From the NCBI GenBank assembly GCA_951394045.1, contig OX595998.1, positions 1,302,001 to 1,366,000 of the forward strand: 64,000 nucleotides of DNA, given 5' to 3'. This document shows positions 54,887 through 64,000 of this stretch, in pieces. Within the stretch, counting starts at the first letter, position 1. Every line of letters starts with the position of its first letter. This stretch comes from Nitzschia sp. DOCU1. Its lineage: Eukaryota; Bacillariophyta; Bacillariophyceae; Bacillariales; Bacillariaceae. Made by a program: the position numbers and the translations under genes. The notes under the pieces are model-generated. The model was not told the origin of the DNA. It worked only from the letters and a program-made list of their open reading frames with translations, and did not search any database.

Positions 54887-56395
54887 ATGGGACTCTCCTA
54901 TACCTGCAATAGAATCTGCCGACATTTTGTTGCGCATCGGTCGCTGATGATGAGGTGTGCTGGACAGTCGTCGTCCAACAACGTTGCTCGGACGGTGCCA
55001 CCACTTGGAAGCTCTACAACATTGTTCGGGCAGAATTCGGGTTCTAGGGCAACGTCTAGTAGAGCCTTTTCGTCGGACGACACCAACAACAACAAGACCG
55101 CAGAAAACCCTAAAAAAGAAGAAACAAAAGAAGACTCGAGGCCCAATCCGCTGCGATTTGTTTCCCATTTGAAGAATCCCATTGTCCACCAGCTTTGGAC
55201 GGCTCGTGGAGAAGCCAAGGAAGCAGCCGCATCCAGAGATACACCGATTGATTTGGAAGTACCGCGAACTCCGGCACAAAGTGAAACCAAAGTATCCTAT
55301 CGTTTTAGTACGGATGAATTTTTAAAGGAAACCTATCGCAATCCATGGGGTCAATTACGATTTGGAAAGATTCTGGAGGATTTGGATGCCTTGGCGGGGA
55401 ATATTGCCTTTGCGCACGTGCAAGATCCCCATACCATTATTGTGACGGCATCGGTCGATCGCATTCGATTAATGGGGACTCCGTCTCTGGATATAGACCA
55501 ACATTTGAGTGGAAAAGTAACCTATGTGGGAACCTCGAGTATGGAAATTCGAATGCATTGCACAGACGAAACTGGATTTGAGTGGATGGAGGCATACTTC
55601 ACGTTCGTAGCGACTAGCCCGGTCACCAGGCGTCCGGCACAAATTGCTCCTTTACTTCCTGAAACCTTTAAGGAGCACAAGGAATTTGAGGCAGCAGCAC
55701 ATCGTGCCGCTGTCAAGAGGGAAGCTCGTCAGAAGCAAAAGCAAGGCTTGTACGTGGAGCCTGCTATTGAACAGACGGCTCGACAGTTACTAAAAGAGGC
55801 GGGCCCTCTTCTCAATATGCCTAGTTTGGCGAATCCCCACAATATCTTGGTGACGCAAACGGAACTTCAAAGCGTTGAGATTGCTCAGCCACAAGCGAGA
55901 AACATGGCCAATCAAATCTTTGGAGGTTTCCTTATGAGGCGAGCCTGTGAATTGGCATGGTCCACCGCCTACGCCTTTGGAGGAGAGCGACCTGTCTTTT
56001 ATGAAGTCGATCAGATCCAATTCAGTATACCTGTCAATGTCGGGGACATGCTCAACTTTCATTCACGCGTGTTATACTCATCTCACAGCAACGAGACCTT
56101 GTCCGACTTTGGTTTAGAGTCGTCGTCGTCGTCGTCGTCGGAAGAAGAGGGTGGAGCCAAAAAGAGGAATCCTCTAGTTTCAGTGGAAGTGGAGGCGTGG
56201 ATTGTCGACCCTAGTGCAGCCAGTGCCAAGCTGTCCAATCAATTTTACTTTACTTTTGCTCTTCCGGGCAATCGCCCCCTACGAAATGTCTTGCCATCCA
56301 ATATGGAAGCAGCTCGAACCATGGCTCTGCGCATGGCTGCTGACAAGGCGCAAGAAGAAGAAGACCACTCTTACTCTCGTCTTCATAGGAAGTAA
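54887..56395 (+). CDS. ACOT9-like acyl-CoA thioesterase, mitochondrial
   Basis: 502 residues from ATG 54887, chosen because it starts a typical mitochondrial presequence (Arg/Ser-rich, no acids, ending in SRAFSS). Two hotdog domains follow. The first, near residues 150-255, has WGQLRFGKILEDLDALAGNI and an Asp-His-type helix region; the second, near 320-490, has QPQARNMANQIFGGFLMRRA, the signature around the hotdog helix, and later VSVEVEAWIVD. Double-hotdog proteins of the ACOT9 type hydrolyse acyl-CoA to free acid and CoA in mitochondria. A Ser-rich plus acidic insertion (SSSSSSSSEEEGG) lies in the second domain. An in-frame upstream ATG at 54635 is less likely. Length is close to that of animal ACOT9. 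Confidence 0.88.
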   Translation: MGLSYTCNRICRHFVAHRSLMMRCAGQSSSNNVARTVPPLGSSTTLFGQNSGSRATSSRAFSSDDTNNNKTAENPKKEETKEDSRPNPLRFVSHLKNPIVHQLWTARGEAKEAAASRDTPIDLEVPRTPAQSETKVSYRFSTDEFLKETYRNPWGQLRFGKILEDLDALAGNIAFAHVQDPHTIIVTASVDRIRLMGTPSLDIDQHLSGKVTYVGTSSMEIRMHCTDETGFEWMEAYFTFVATSPVTRRPAQIAPLLPETFKEHKEFEAAAHRAAVKREARQKQKQGLYVEPAIEQTARQLLKEAGPLLNMPSLANPHNILVTQTELQSVEIAQPQARNMANQIFGGFLMRRACELAWSTAYAFGGERPVFYEVDQIQFSIPVNVGDMLNFHSRVLYSSHSNETLSDFGLESSSSSSSEEEGGAKKRNPLVSVEVEAWIVDPSAASAKLSNQFYFTFALPGNRPLRNVLPSNMEAARTMALRMAADKAQEEEDHSYSRLHRK

Positions 56396-56966
56396 ATTAG
56401 TAGTTAGTCGGACAGGTGGTAAGTCGCTTGAACATGAGGCTTTGCCCTCCTTCTTTGCATTGACATTGACTCATCGGGTGGATTGTTCCATATGATTCGC
56501 AGCTTTTTCTCAGTCCGAAATCGTTTTGAGATTCCGTGACACGTCTGCGCTGTATCATTCCTGCCTCTCTTGGGTATCGATGCTACCCTTACCCCATCGT
56601 AACCACTACATTCAGATGGGAACGAGGAATGTTGTTTGCTGAATCTGGTACTATATTAGTAGGGCAACAAAAGTGATGATGGATACTCCCGATGCAGGCC
56701 CAAACTTTCGTTTGGGGAGGAATCGCCACGGCGAATACAAACAGGGCGGAAGGTTTCTACCAAACAATCAAGCTAGCTGGCGAGATGTCATGGCCATTTC
56801 TTTGAACCAAATACGACTGATCCTCCGTGCGTGGTCAAAATGACTGACTCGATGGCCTCACTCCACCATTGCATTTGTGTCGTATGGACGGTAGTAGTTG
56901 CCGGCGAAGATACTTCCGCAAACAACAAATGTAACATACGGAGGCACTGCCAATCATAAAATAAGG
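56396..56966. other. Convergent intergenic region
   Basis: It lies between the 3' ends of the thioesterase gene and the HA-repeat gene. No gene supported. Confidence 0.5.
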
Positions 56967-59432
56967 CTAAAAAGTGCGATCATTCAATAGACGATAGCGC
57001 TCCCACGGCGCCGCGTTCTGTTGTTGTTGTTGTTGCTGCTGCTGTGGCGGATGGTGGTAGTTGACATATCCTGCTCGTGCGGGCGATGTAGTTTGTTGCC
57101 ACAAAGTCTGGATCTGCTTGCCCCGTGAAGAACTTCGACTGTATTCAATAGGATGTCCCACCGAACTATCATCATCGTCATCACCGTTGTCGGACGAAGA
57201 CGAGGATTCATCGTCTTGGTGTTGCTGTTTGCGCTTCTTCGCAGAGTTAGGCGACTTCGCCGAATCCACGAACCTATCGTCGTTCACGCCTATTGGCTTG
57301 GGGCTTTTACGGGTAATCCATTTGAAGCCCAGTGCAACCAACTTGTCAATCTGTTGCTTGGTCATGCGCGTCCCCTTTCCGTATTTTAAATTACGATAGT
57401 GGCGACGCTGTTTGGAAACCCACGCGCCGAGTTCGGGGTACAATTGTGGCACATCACAATTACCGTGGATTTCCTTGTATTCGACCAATTGTTGGTATCG
57501 TTCATCCCAACTCTTTCTGGGAACCACGGGGGTCTGCGGAGTAACCTTCGTCTTAAAGTCAAACCCCCACGACCGAAGCCTATCAATCCTTTCTTGCGTC
57601 AACGGCCCGAATGGACCGCCCCCCTCGGTCGACCAGTAACGGCGTCGCACCTTGGAACACCACTTGCCGACACGCCCATACTTTGGATCCTCTCGCGAAG
57701 GATCTTTTGCGTGTTTGGTGTAATATTCGAGCCATTCTGCTGCCCGATAATCAAAATCCACACGAGCCACACGATACATCATCTGCAACCGAAAACCAAG
57801 ACGCGTCAACTTTCCAATCCGCTCGGGCGTCAAATAAAAGTTCTTCGTTTCTTTGGTCCTGGGTTTCCCGGTTTTGAATTTGTCAAACTCATAACGTAAA
57901 TTGTAGGTCCATCTTCCCAGCTCTTTCGTCCAATGTTCAATATTATTTTCGGTGTAGCGGTTAGGAACATTCGCGTGCCCATGTGCTTCCTTGAATTTAA
58001 CAAGCTCCTCGTACATTTCGTCAAATGTCCGCTTCTTCAATCGCCTTTCCGGTAGAGTTTCCTTCGGTTCAAGCCCTAATTCGAGGAGACGCTGAAGACG
58101 ACTTTTGTCCAACTTGGGTTTAGGCGGGTGTTGTTCCCATATAGCCAGTTGATTCTGTTGAAACTGAACCCACGTCTTCAATCTACTATCACCCTCGATG
58201 TCCAAAGAGCCATTGTGCGATTCCTTGTACTCCTTCAATTCCGAAAACCGTTCTTCCCAGGGGAGATGGGTTTTGCGTGTCTTTTTAAAGAAAGCATCTG
58301 GATCTACGATGAAGCCCAACTCCAAGAGCCTGTCTGTATACTCTTGGTCCTTTTTGGTGACCTTCAGATCCTCGATGTTACTAGCAGCTGCCGAAGGAGC
58401 GTTCGAAGCAGCGTAGGCGTCTCCATCGTCATCAGGGTGGTTTGACGCGCCATCTTGATTTTCTTCCAAAGATACAGCACCCTCGCCCTGGCGGTCTTCG
58501 GTAGAAGTAGCTTGTCCTTGTGGACTTGCAGCAGCAGCCGCCGCTGCTCCACCCTGACTATGACTACTCACAGTTGCACTCGCCCCAGTCGTTTCGCCCG
58601 GACTTTCATTGATAATAGAAGCAGCCTCCACCTCCCCGGGAGAAAATATACCTTCTTTCTCTCGAGCTTCTTGTTCTCTTTGCAATCTTCGAAAACGCAA
58701 AACACGAGCCACTCGCAGACGCTCCCTCTGCGCCCAGGAACAAAGGCCGACATCGTAGTCACGAGTTACATGAAAGTCCCCACGCAATGCCTTGTACTTT
58801 TTCAGCTGTTCCAACCTAGTATTCCATGGAACACATCTCGAAGGTGGTTTGGGGGGCTTTGGCTTTGGCTTGGCACCAGGCTTTTTCCTGGGGGGTTCGT
58901 CAGGCGCATTTTGATTCCCGGGTTGACCATCACGTTTCCTCTTCAGAGGTGTTTCAGTTGGAGCCACAGCTGCCGCCCTCGCAGCAGAGGCAGCGATGCT
59001 AGCTGCTACGGCAGCTGCCGCAGGAGTAACTGGAGCCAAAGGTGAAGCATTAACCCGCCCCACTGGACGCGTAGCAGCAGCTGTCAGGGCTTTTATGGCA
59101 CCAGCACTGGCAGCAGTGGCCTTGGGGTCGGCGAGTTGTTGCGTGTTACTCGCGGGAGTTGTCGCGTTTCGCCTTGGTGGCGGAGGCCTTTGCAACAAAT
59201 TACCGCGACCTACCACCGCTTTTAGAACGTACTCGACAGCATCGAAGATGTCCACAAAGGCCTGCCATTCCAGGGGAGCTTCGTCGTCGTCTTCTTGCTC
59301 TTCGATGAAAAACTTGCAGTCTTTCCACTGCGTGAAAATTGCTGGGCCGTCCAAGGACTCGCACTTGCGGATCGCCCAAACAGTTGCCGCGGGGCGTTTA
59401 CGATTATCATCGTCAGAAGTAGCAGATGCCAT
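56967..59432 (-). CDS. HA-repeat protein with viroplasmin/RNase H1-N-like domain
   Basis: 821 residues from ATG 59432; the frame is open upstream to 59597 but only from a TTG. Residues about 14-72 (VWAIRKCESLDGPAIFTQWK, then DCKFFIEE and FDAVEYVL) fit the small nucleic-acid-binding domain found in RNase H1 N-termini and caulimovirus viroplasmin. An Ala-rich linker and a basic KPKPKPPKPP segment follow. Five HA-type repeats occur near residues 198, 388, 469, 562 and 641, for example WDERYQQLVEYKEIHGNCDV with LGAWVSKQRRHYR, and FDEMYEELVKFKEAHGHANV. The C-terminus has acidic/Ser stretches and ten consecutive Gln. HA repeats are DNA-binding-like helices often linked to helicases; here no helicase is present. 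Probably nuclear and nucleic-acid binding; inference. Confidence 0.78.
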   Translation of the reverse strand: MASATSDDDNRKRPAATVWAIRKCESLDGPAIFTQWKDCKFFIEEQEDDDEAPLEWQAFVDIFDAVEYVLKAVVGRGNLLQRPPPPRRNATTPASNTQQLADPKATAASAGAIKALTAAATRPVGRVNASPLAPVTPAAAAVAASIAASAARAAAVAPTETPLKRKRDGQPGNQNAPDEPPRKKPGAKPKPKPPKPPSRCVPWNTRLEQLKKYKALRGDFHVTRDYDVGLCSWAQRERLRVARVLRFRRLQREQEAREKEGIFSPGEVEAASIINESPGETTGASATVSSHSQGGAAAAAAASPQGQATSTEDRQGEGAVSLEENQDGASNHPDDDGDAYAASNAPSAAASNIEDLKVTKKDQEYTDRLLELGFIVDPDAFFKKTRKTHLPWEERFSELKEYKESHNGSLDIEGDSRLKTWVQFQQNQLAIWEQHPPKPKLDKSRLQRLLELGLEPKETLPERRLKKRTFDEMYEELVKFKEAHGHANVPNRYTENNIEHWTKELGRWTYNLRYEFDKFKTGKPRTKETKNFYLTPERIGKLTRLGFRLQMMYRVARVDFDYRAAEWLEYYTKHAKDPSREDPKYGRVGKWCSKVRRRYWSTEGGGPFGPLTQERIDRLRSWGFDFKTKVTPQTPVVPRKSWDERYQQLVEYKEIHGNCDVPQLYPELGAWVSKQRRHYRNLKYGKGTRMTKQQIDKLVALGFKWITRKSPKPIGVNDDRFVDSAKSPNSAKKRKQQHQDDESSSSSDNGDDDDDSSVGHPIEYSRSSSRGKQIQTLWQQTTSPARAGYVNYHHPPQQQQQQQQQNAAPWERYRLLNDRTF

Positions 59433-60106
59433 GACAGATCTATATTTGTTGTCACTAGCTTGTTCCTTGCACTTTTTAAAATTCGTCTTTTGGACGACCG
59501 CAACCTTCAGGGTGTACGGTTGTTGTTTTTGGTGAACCGTGTTTTGCCCCGTTGCCGCCGAGGCTGCCGCTGTCACCAGCGGATAGTGGAAGCACAAGCA
59601 AGGGATATGCGCCCGCTTCCGAGAATTGCTTTTGCGTTAGAAACAGCGTTGAGTGATATGTACGCGCACGCCTTGGCGCACATTTTTTCAATGGAAAGGG
59701 CTTTGGCTACTACTGCTTGAGATCGCTCTTCTCCAAAGGATCGATTGACTGCTTGTCCTTCCTACTTTTGCGACAGCTATCGTTCTCTAATAGCGCGAAT
59801 GTTCCTACTAGTTAGTGCTGGCTTCTATCATAGTAGGCACCAATACATAGCAGCCTTCAAGATTTTCGACTTATAGGATCCAAATTTAGGTGGTTGTGCT
59901 CTACGTGCGCCTTTCAAAAAACTTGCCGTGGATCCAATTTTAGGCGGGTGTGCTCCAAGGATGCAGCACCTTTCTCAAAAAACGCGTTCCACCACCATGA
60001 CCTCGTCGTTTTCTCGGCAGCCAATGCCCATTATACCTCGTTTTGTGCCTACCGGTAGTGTTGTTGTTGTTGCTGCCAGACTTTTCGTTATACAAAAAGG
60101 TGTGCA
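59433..60106. promoter_or_regulatory. Divergent promoter region between the HA and helicase genes
   Basis: The two genes are transcribed away from each other across 674 bp. A tandem 54-bp direct repeat lies at 59876-59985. No TATA box or other defined site could be assigned. Confidence 0.45.
59876..59985. repeat. 54-bp tandem direct repeat upstream of the helicase gene
   Basis: GGATCCAA, TTTAGG, TGTGCTC, and CCTTTC-CAAAAAAC occur in the same order at 59876 and 59930. The copies differ at several bases. It lies 120-230 bp upstream of the helicase start codon. Confidence 0.65.
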
Positions 60107-63100
60107 ATGAACGAATCGGGTAACAGTGGTGGTAGAGGAGGATCGGGTGGTCGTGGTGGGGGTCGAGGAGGAGGACGGGGTAGAGGCCGTGGTCGTGGCA
60201 ATGTCAATAATAATAACAGTAGCAGCCAAGGACGAGGCCGTGGCGGCGGCAGAGGTGGCCGTAGTGGACGGGGACCCAGGAATGAAGATGGTATTGCACG
60301 GGGTCCTGCCGAAGGAAGAGGACGAGGACGTCCTGGAGGTCGAGGCGGTGGTAGGCAGCCACCTGCCGAGTCCACTTCTGCAGCAGCTGCTGCTGCTGGC
60401 CCCCGAAATAAACGCGTCGATCCCTCCAAACAATTGCAAAATGGAGAAAAGGGTGCCGAAGCACATACAGTTAGTGAAGCGGATCGGATTCGTTTGACGA
60501 AAATTCTCATGCAACTTCGCGAAGGCGAAGAAACGCGACTGGAATTTCCTGCCACTTTGACAAATACAGAACGAAAATTTGTCCATCAACTGGCGGGTCA
60601 GTTAGGATTGACAAGTAAATCCACTGGCAAGGGAGAACAGCGACGAATTGCCGTCACGAAACGAGCGGAACAAACGAAAAAAGCCTTGAAAGACGATTCC
60701 GCAATGCCAATTTTGCAAATTGGAAAACAAGGCATTGCAGCGTTGAAGCGACACATGAATAGCTTTCCTCCGACACATGCCGAAGACTTGGAATCCAAAG
60801 AAACGGGAGCATCATTAGTAGAAGCTTATGGGGGCAATAATAATGATGATCGAGGTCCAGGAGGGGACAACGATGCAAGAATCGCAGCCACCTTGATTCA
60901 ATTAGGGCTTGGACAAGAAGAACGAGTTCCAATGGAAGCCGTCAAACCCAAGTACGTGAATTTGGATCAACGTCGATCGCGCCATGCCGAGTTGCAAACG
61001 TTGAAACAACAATCCCCAAACTATTCCAAAATGTTGCAACAACGACAACGCCTTCCAGCCTATAGTCGTCAAGAGGAGATCGCAGCCATGGTCGCGGTAA
61101 ATCCTGTCACTATCATTCAAGGTGAAACGGGCTGTGGGAAATCCACGCAGTGCCCTCAATTCTTGTTGGATGCAAACCCAGGTGCCAATATTATCGTAAC
61201 ACAGCGTGAGTACATTGTATGAGACAAGAGGTCCCCGTCTGATATCTCTTGTACAACATCTCATATTCCGCGCACTCTTCTCCTTTCTTTATATACTACA
61301 GCCCGTCGAATCTCGGCCATTTCCATCGCGGAACGTGTCGCTCAAGAACAATGTCTGGAAAGTGGGAGCCTGGTGGGATATCAAGTACGGCTGGAAGCCG
61401 CCGCTACCAAAGATACACAATTGCTCTTTGTGACTCCGGGAATTTTATTACGACGGCTTCAAAGTTCTCCGACACTGGGAGAATTCACTCATATTGTCAT
61501 TGATGAAGTTCATGAACGCGACAAGTATACGGAATTTTTATTGATTGCCTTGAGGGATTTGTTACCTCGTCGTCCCGATTTGAGACTAGTGTTGATGAGT
61601 GCGACGTTACAAACCGAATTATTGATTCATTACTTTGCGGACTGTGAACACGACTTTTACCAAACCAACAAACCAGCCGTGTTGGAAATTGAAGGACGAA
61701 CCTTTCCCGTGCAAGAATTCTTTTTGGAACAAATCTTGGAATTGACTGGCTATATTGATCCGGCCGTGGCAGCGGCAGCGGCAGGAAACGGCGAAAACAA
61801 TGTCATGTCCATGGATGAACTCGATGCGGAACTAGCAAAGCTGTTGGGAGCGCCTGCGACAGGAAACGATGTGGTAGAACCGACGGTACAATGTCCCATG
61901 TGTGGTCAAGGATTTATGGATCCCATTGCTCTTGGCGCTCATGTTGCCATTTGTCAAGGGACTAGCGTGGATGAGGAGGAGGATGTGTCGAATGGAAACT
62001 ATCAACCACCGTCACTCCTAACTCCAGAACAGATTTTGGGCAATGCAGTGGCGGAAGACTTTGATGAATATGATTTGGAGGATACCGCACAGATTGAAGG
62101 ATACGAATTTCGGCCGCTTTCTGTCCCGCAAGCCAAGCCGCCGACAATGGCTCAAGAGGACGACACCAAAAAGTGGGACGGCATTGGCATGTTCTTAAAG
62201 CCAGAGGATGAAGAAGCAGAAGCTGCTATTGATGTAACACCCCAGCAAGACGCACTACTGAATCATTACCAGACGATGCATGACGACGACAAGGTCGATA
62301 ATGATCTTTTGGTGGACGTCCTACACTACATTAACAAATCGTCGCACGGAGACGGAGCCATTCTGGTGTTCTTGCCGGGTTGGCAAGAAATATCGGAATT
62401 CATTCTTTTGCTGGAATCGACGCCACCATTTCAGGACAAGTCACGATTTCTAGTGCTGCCGCTACATTCTGGCATTCCAAGTGCGGATCAACGTCGAGTA
62501 CTACAACGGCCGCCATCTGGAAAGCGCAAAATTGTTCTATCGACCAATATTGCCGAGACATCATTGACGATTGAAGATGTTGCATTTGTCGTCGATACTG
62601 GGCGTGCGAAGGAGAAAGACTACGATCCGCACTTGAAGACAAGTACGCTACAGCCCACTTGGATCAGCCAAGCGTCATGCAAGCAACGAAAGGGACGAGC
62701 AGGAAGAACCAAAGCTGGTGTTTGTTTTCACTTGTTCTCAAGTCGGCGTTACAAATCAATGAGACCCTTTATTGAGAGTGAGTTGCTTCGCACGCCGCTA
62801 GAGGAAATGTGCCTCTTTACAAAGAAATTGGGTCTGGCGCCTGGTGGACCAGAAGATGTGGATGGTGTCCCGGCTTTCTTGGCCAAGGCCATTACCCCGC
62901 CCCACGAAAAGTCTATATCCAATGCGCTGGAGCTTCTCGTCGATCTTGGGGCTATGCTGCCAGAAACGAACGACTTGACAAATCTCGGACAGTGCCTCTC
63001 CATCCTGAGTCTCGAACCTCGAGTAGGAAAGATGGTTATTTGGTCCTATTTACTCGGCTGCGCCAGGGTGACGTCGCAAATGGCTGTGGCCATGTCGTAC

Positions 63101-63943
63101 AAGTCACCCTTTGCCTTGCCGCCCACGAATCTGCGAAGGAGCGCGGAAAAAGCCCAAGTCGAGCTGAGTCAAGGCAGCGAAAGTGATCAAGTGACCGTCT
63201 ACAATACCATGGTCAAATACGATCAAATAAAGAAGAAATCGGAAAGCGCCTGGAAAGACTTTTGTCGGCGCAACTTTCTGAGTCCTTCGACTATGCAGAT
63301 GATTTCGGAACTTCGCAGGAATATATCGCGAGAGTTGCAGTCGCTGAACTTTCCAGATCCCATGCAGAGTGGTACCTTTCACAACCGCAATCAAGACAAG
63401 GAAGCTCTTTGGCAGGCGGCACTATCGGCTGGTTTGTACCCCAATGTTTGTACACGCCAACGGGGTGATATCAATTTTTCGACCATGACGAATCGAAAAT
63501 GTAAGATCCATGTAAGCAGCGTCAACGCCGTCAAGGGCCAGCCTCTGAACGAAAAATCCCAGATCCCAGCTGGTGAAGTGGAGTTTGTTTGTTTTGGGGA
63601 AATGGTCAAGGGAGCTAAAATGTTCACTATTTCAATGACAACCCACCTAGCTTCGCCATTGCCCATTTTGTTGTTGTGTGGCACGGCATTGACGGTTTAT
63701 CCTGACCCGTATGACAACAAGTATGCCATTCTAGGGCTAGATGACTGGATCATTTTCAAGTGTCACGCAGATGTGGCATCTGGCCTCGTGGTTCTTCGAA
63801 AGCGTCTCGACGCGGCATTTCTGAGAGCTTTAGCACAGCCGACGTTCCAAGGCGATAAGACTATGAGCCCTGTGGATCGGGACGCCATTGATTCTCTTGG
63901 TCAGATTCTGCAAAGTGGGCTCAAGTCTTCAACGGTACGGTAG
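60107..63943 (+). CDS. DExH-box RNA helicase (DHX36/DHX57/DHX29-like), two exons
   Basis: Exon 1 is 60107-61205 and exon 2 is 61302-63943, joined at a CCC codon that restores TQPRRISAISIAERVA, the helicase motif Ia; the product has 1246 residues. The N-terminus is an RGG/GRG-rich tract (about residues 5-90). An R3H-like domain follows near 125-185 (RLEFPATLTNTERKFVHQLA, then RRIAVTK). The helicase core has Walker A GETGCGKST at 339-347, DEVH at 434-437, SAT at 466-468, STNIAETSLTI, and QRKGRAGRT near 828. An acidic insert between the RecA domains contains CPMCGQGFMDPIALGAHVAIC near 564-584, a C2HC zinc finger. HA2 and OB-fold regions end the protein. It should use ATP to remodel RNA, for instance structured RNA or translation initiation complexes. 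The exact orthologue is unsure. Confidence 0.92.
61206..61301 (+). other. Intron of the helicase gene (96 bp)
   Basis: It starts GTGAGTACAT and ends ATATACTACAG. Reading through it meets an in-frame stop at 61220-61222, while its removal joins two parts of a conserved helicase motif. It is the only intron I could support in the window. Confidence 0.92.
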
Positions 63944-64000
63944 GGATGATAATATCTATTCTTACCATCTACCTAATCGATTTGGTCTATTTTGAAATGT

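Overview
The window looks like nuclear DNA of a diatom, probably pennate. This is inferred from four things: a protein built of helicase-associated (HA) repeats without a helicase; a presequence with an ASAF-type cleavage context on a Lin0512-family protein, as used for diatom plastid import; a gene of a small 'RGLE'-type protein that I associate with diatoms; and short, intron-poor genes in gene-dense DNA next to large Ty3/gypsy clusters. The species cannot be fixed from sequence alone.

Positions 1-42118 are almost entirely transposable elements, nested in each other. Two copies of a Ty3/gypsy family with 183-bp LTRs (A, cut by the window start, and B, 9976-15007) are both broken. A second Ty3/gypsy family with 618-bp LTRs has two intact, nearly identical copies, C (18206-23955, plus) and D (29597-35346, minus), each coding a 1487-residue Gag-Pol. 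An older decayed relative, E (minus strand, 7949-18205 with an LTR remnant at 23961-24029), has been hit four times: by B, by a 550-bp element with 61-bp terminal repeats (15262-15811), by a tRNA-derived SINE (16386-16766, 18-bp target duplication) and by C, which landed at the junction between E's LTR and its internal region. A third degenerate gypsy family (F, 24030-28113, minus) follows. An 8.1-kb LINE with two ORFs (28241-42118) is bounded by 17-bp target duplications; D sits inside its ORF1. From 3474 to 7943 there is no convincing intact gene, only tandem repeats, a palindrome array, a relic of an HA-repeat gene and an LTR fragment.

Positions 42136-64000 are ordinary host DNA with nine genes: a Spinster-like MFS transporter with a C-terminal dileucine signal; a probably plastid-targeted Lin0512 protein; a leucine-rich-repeat protein; a small diatom-type protein; two low-complexity proteins with a possible or clear membrane segment; an ACOT9-type double-hotdog acyl-CoA thioesterase with a mitochondrial presequence; an HA-repeat protein with a viroplasmin/RNase H1-N-like domain; and a two-exon DExH RNA helicase with RGG, R3H and zinc-finger parts.

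The host genes do not form an obvious single pathway. The most interesting material is in the transposon half: the short-LTR element shares both LTR ends with the intact gypsy family, and three LTR families carry a 12-nt palindrome or near-palindrome one base inside the LTR, where a tRNA primer site is normally found.
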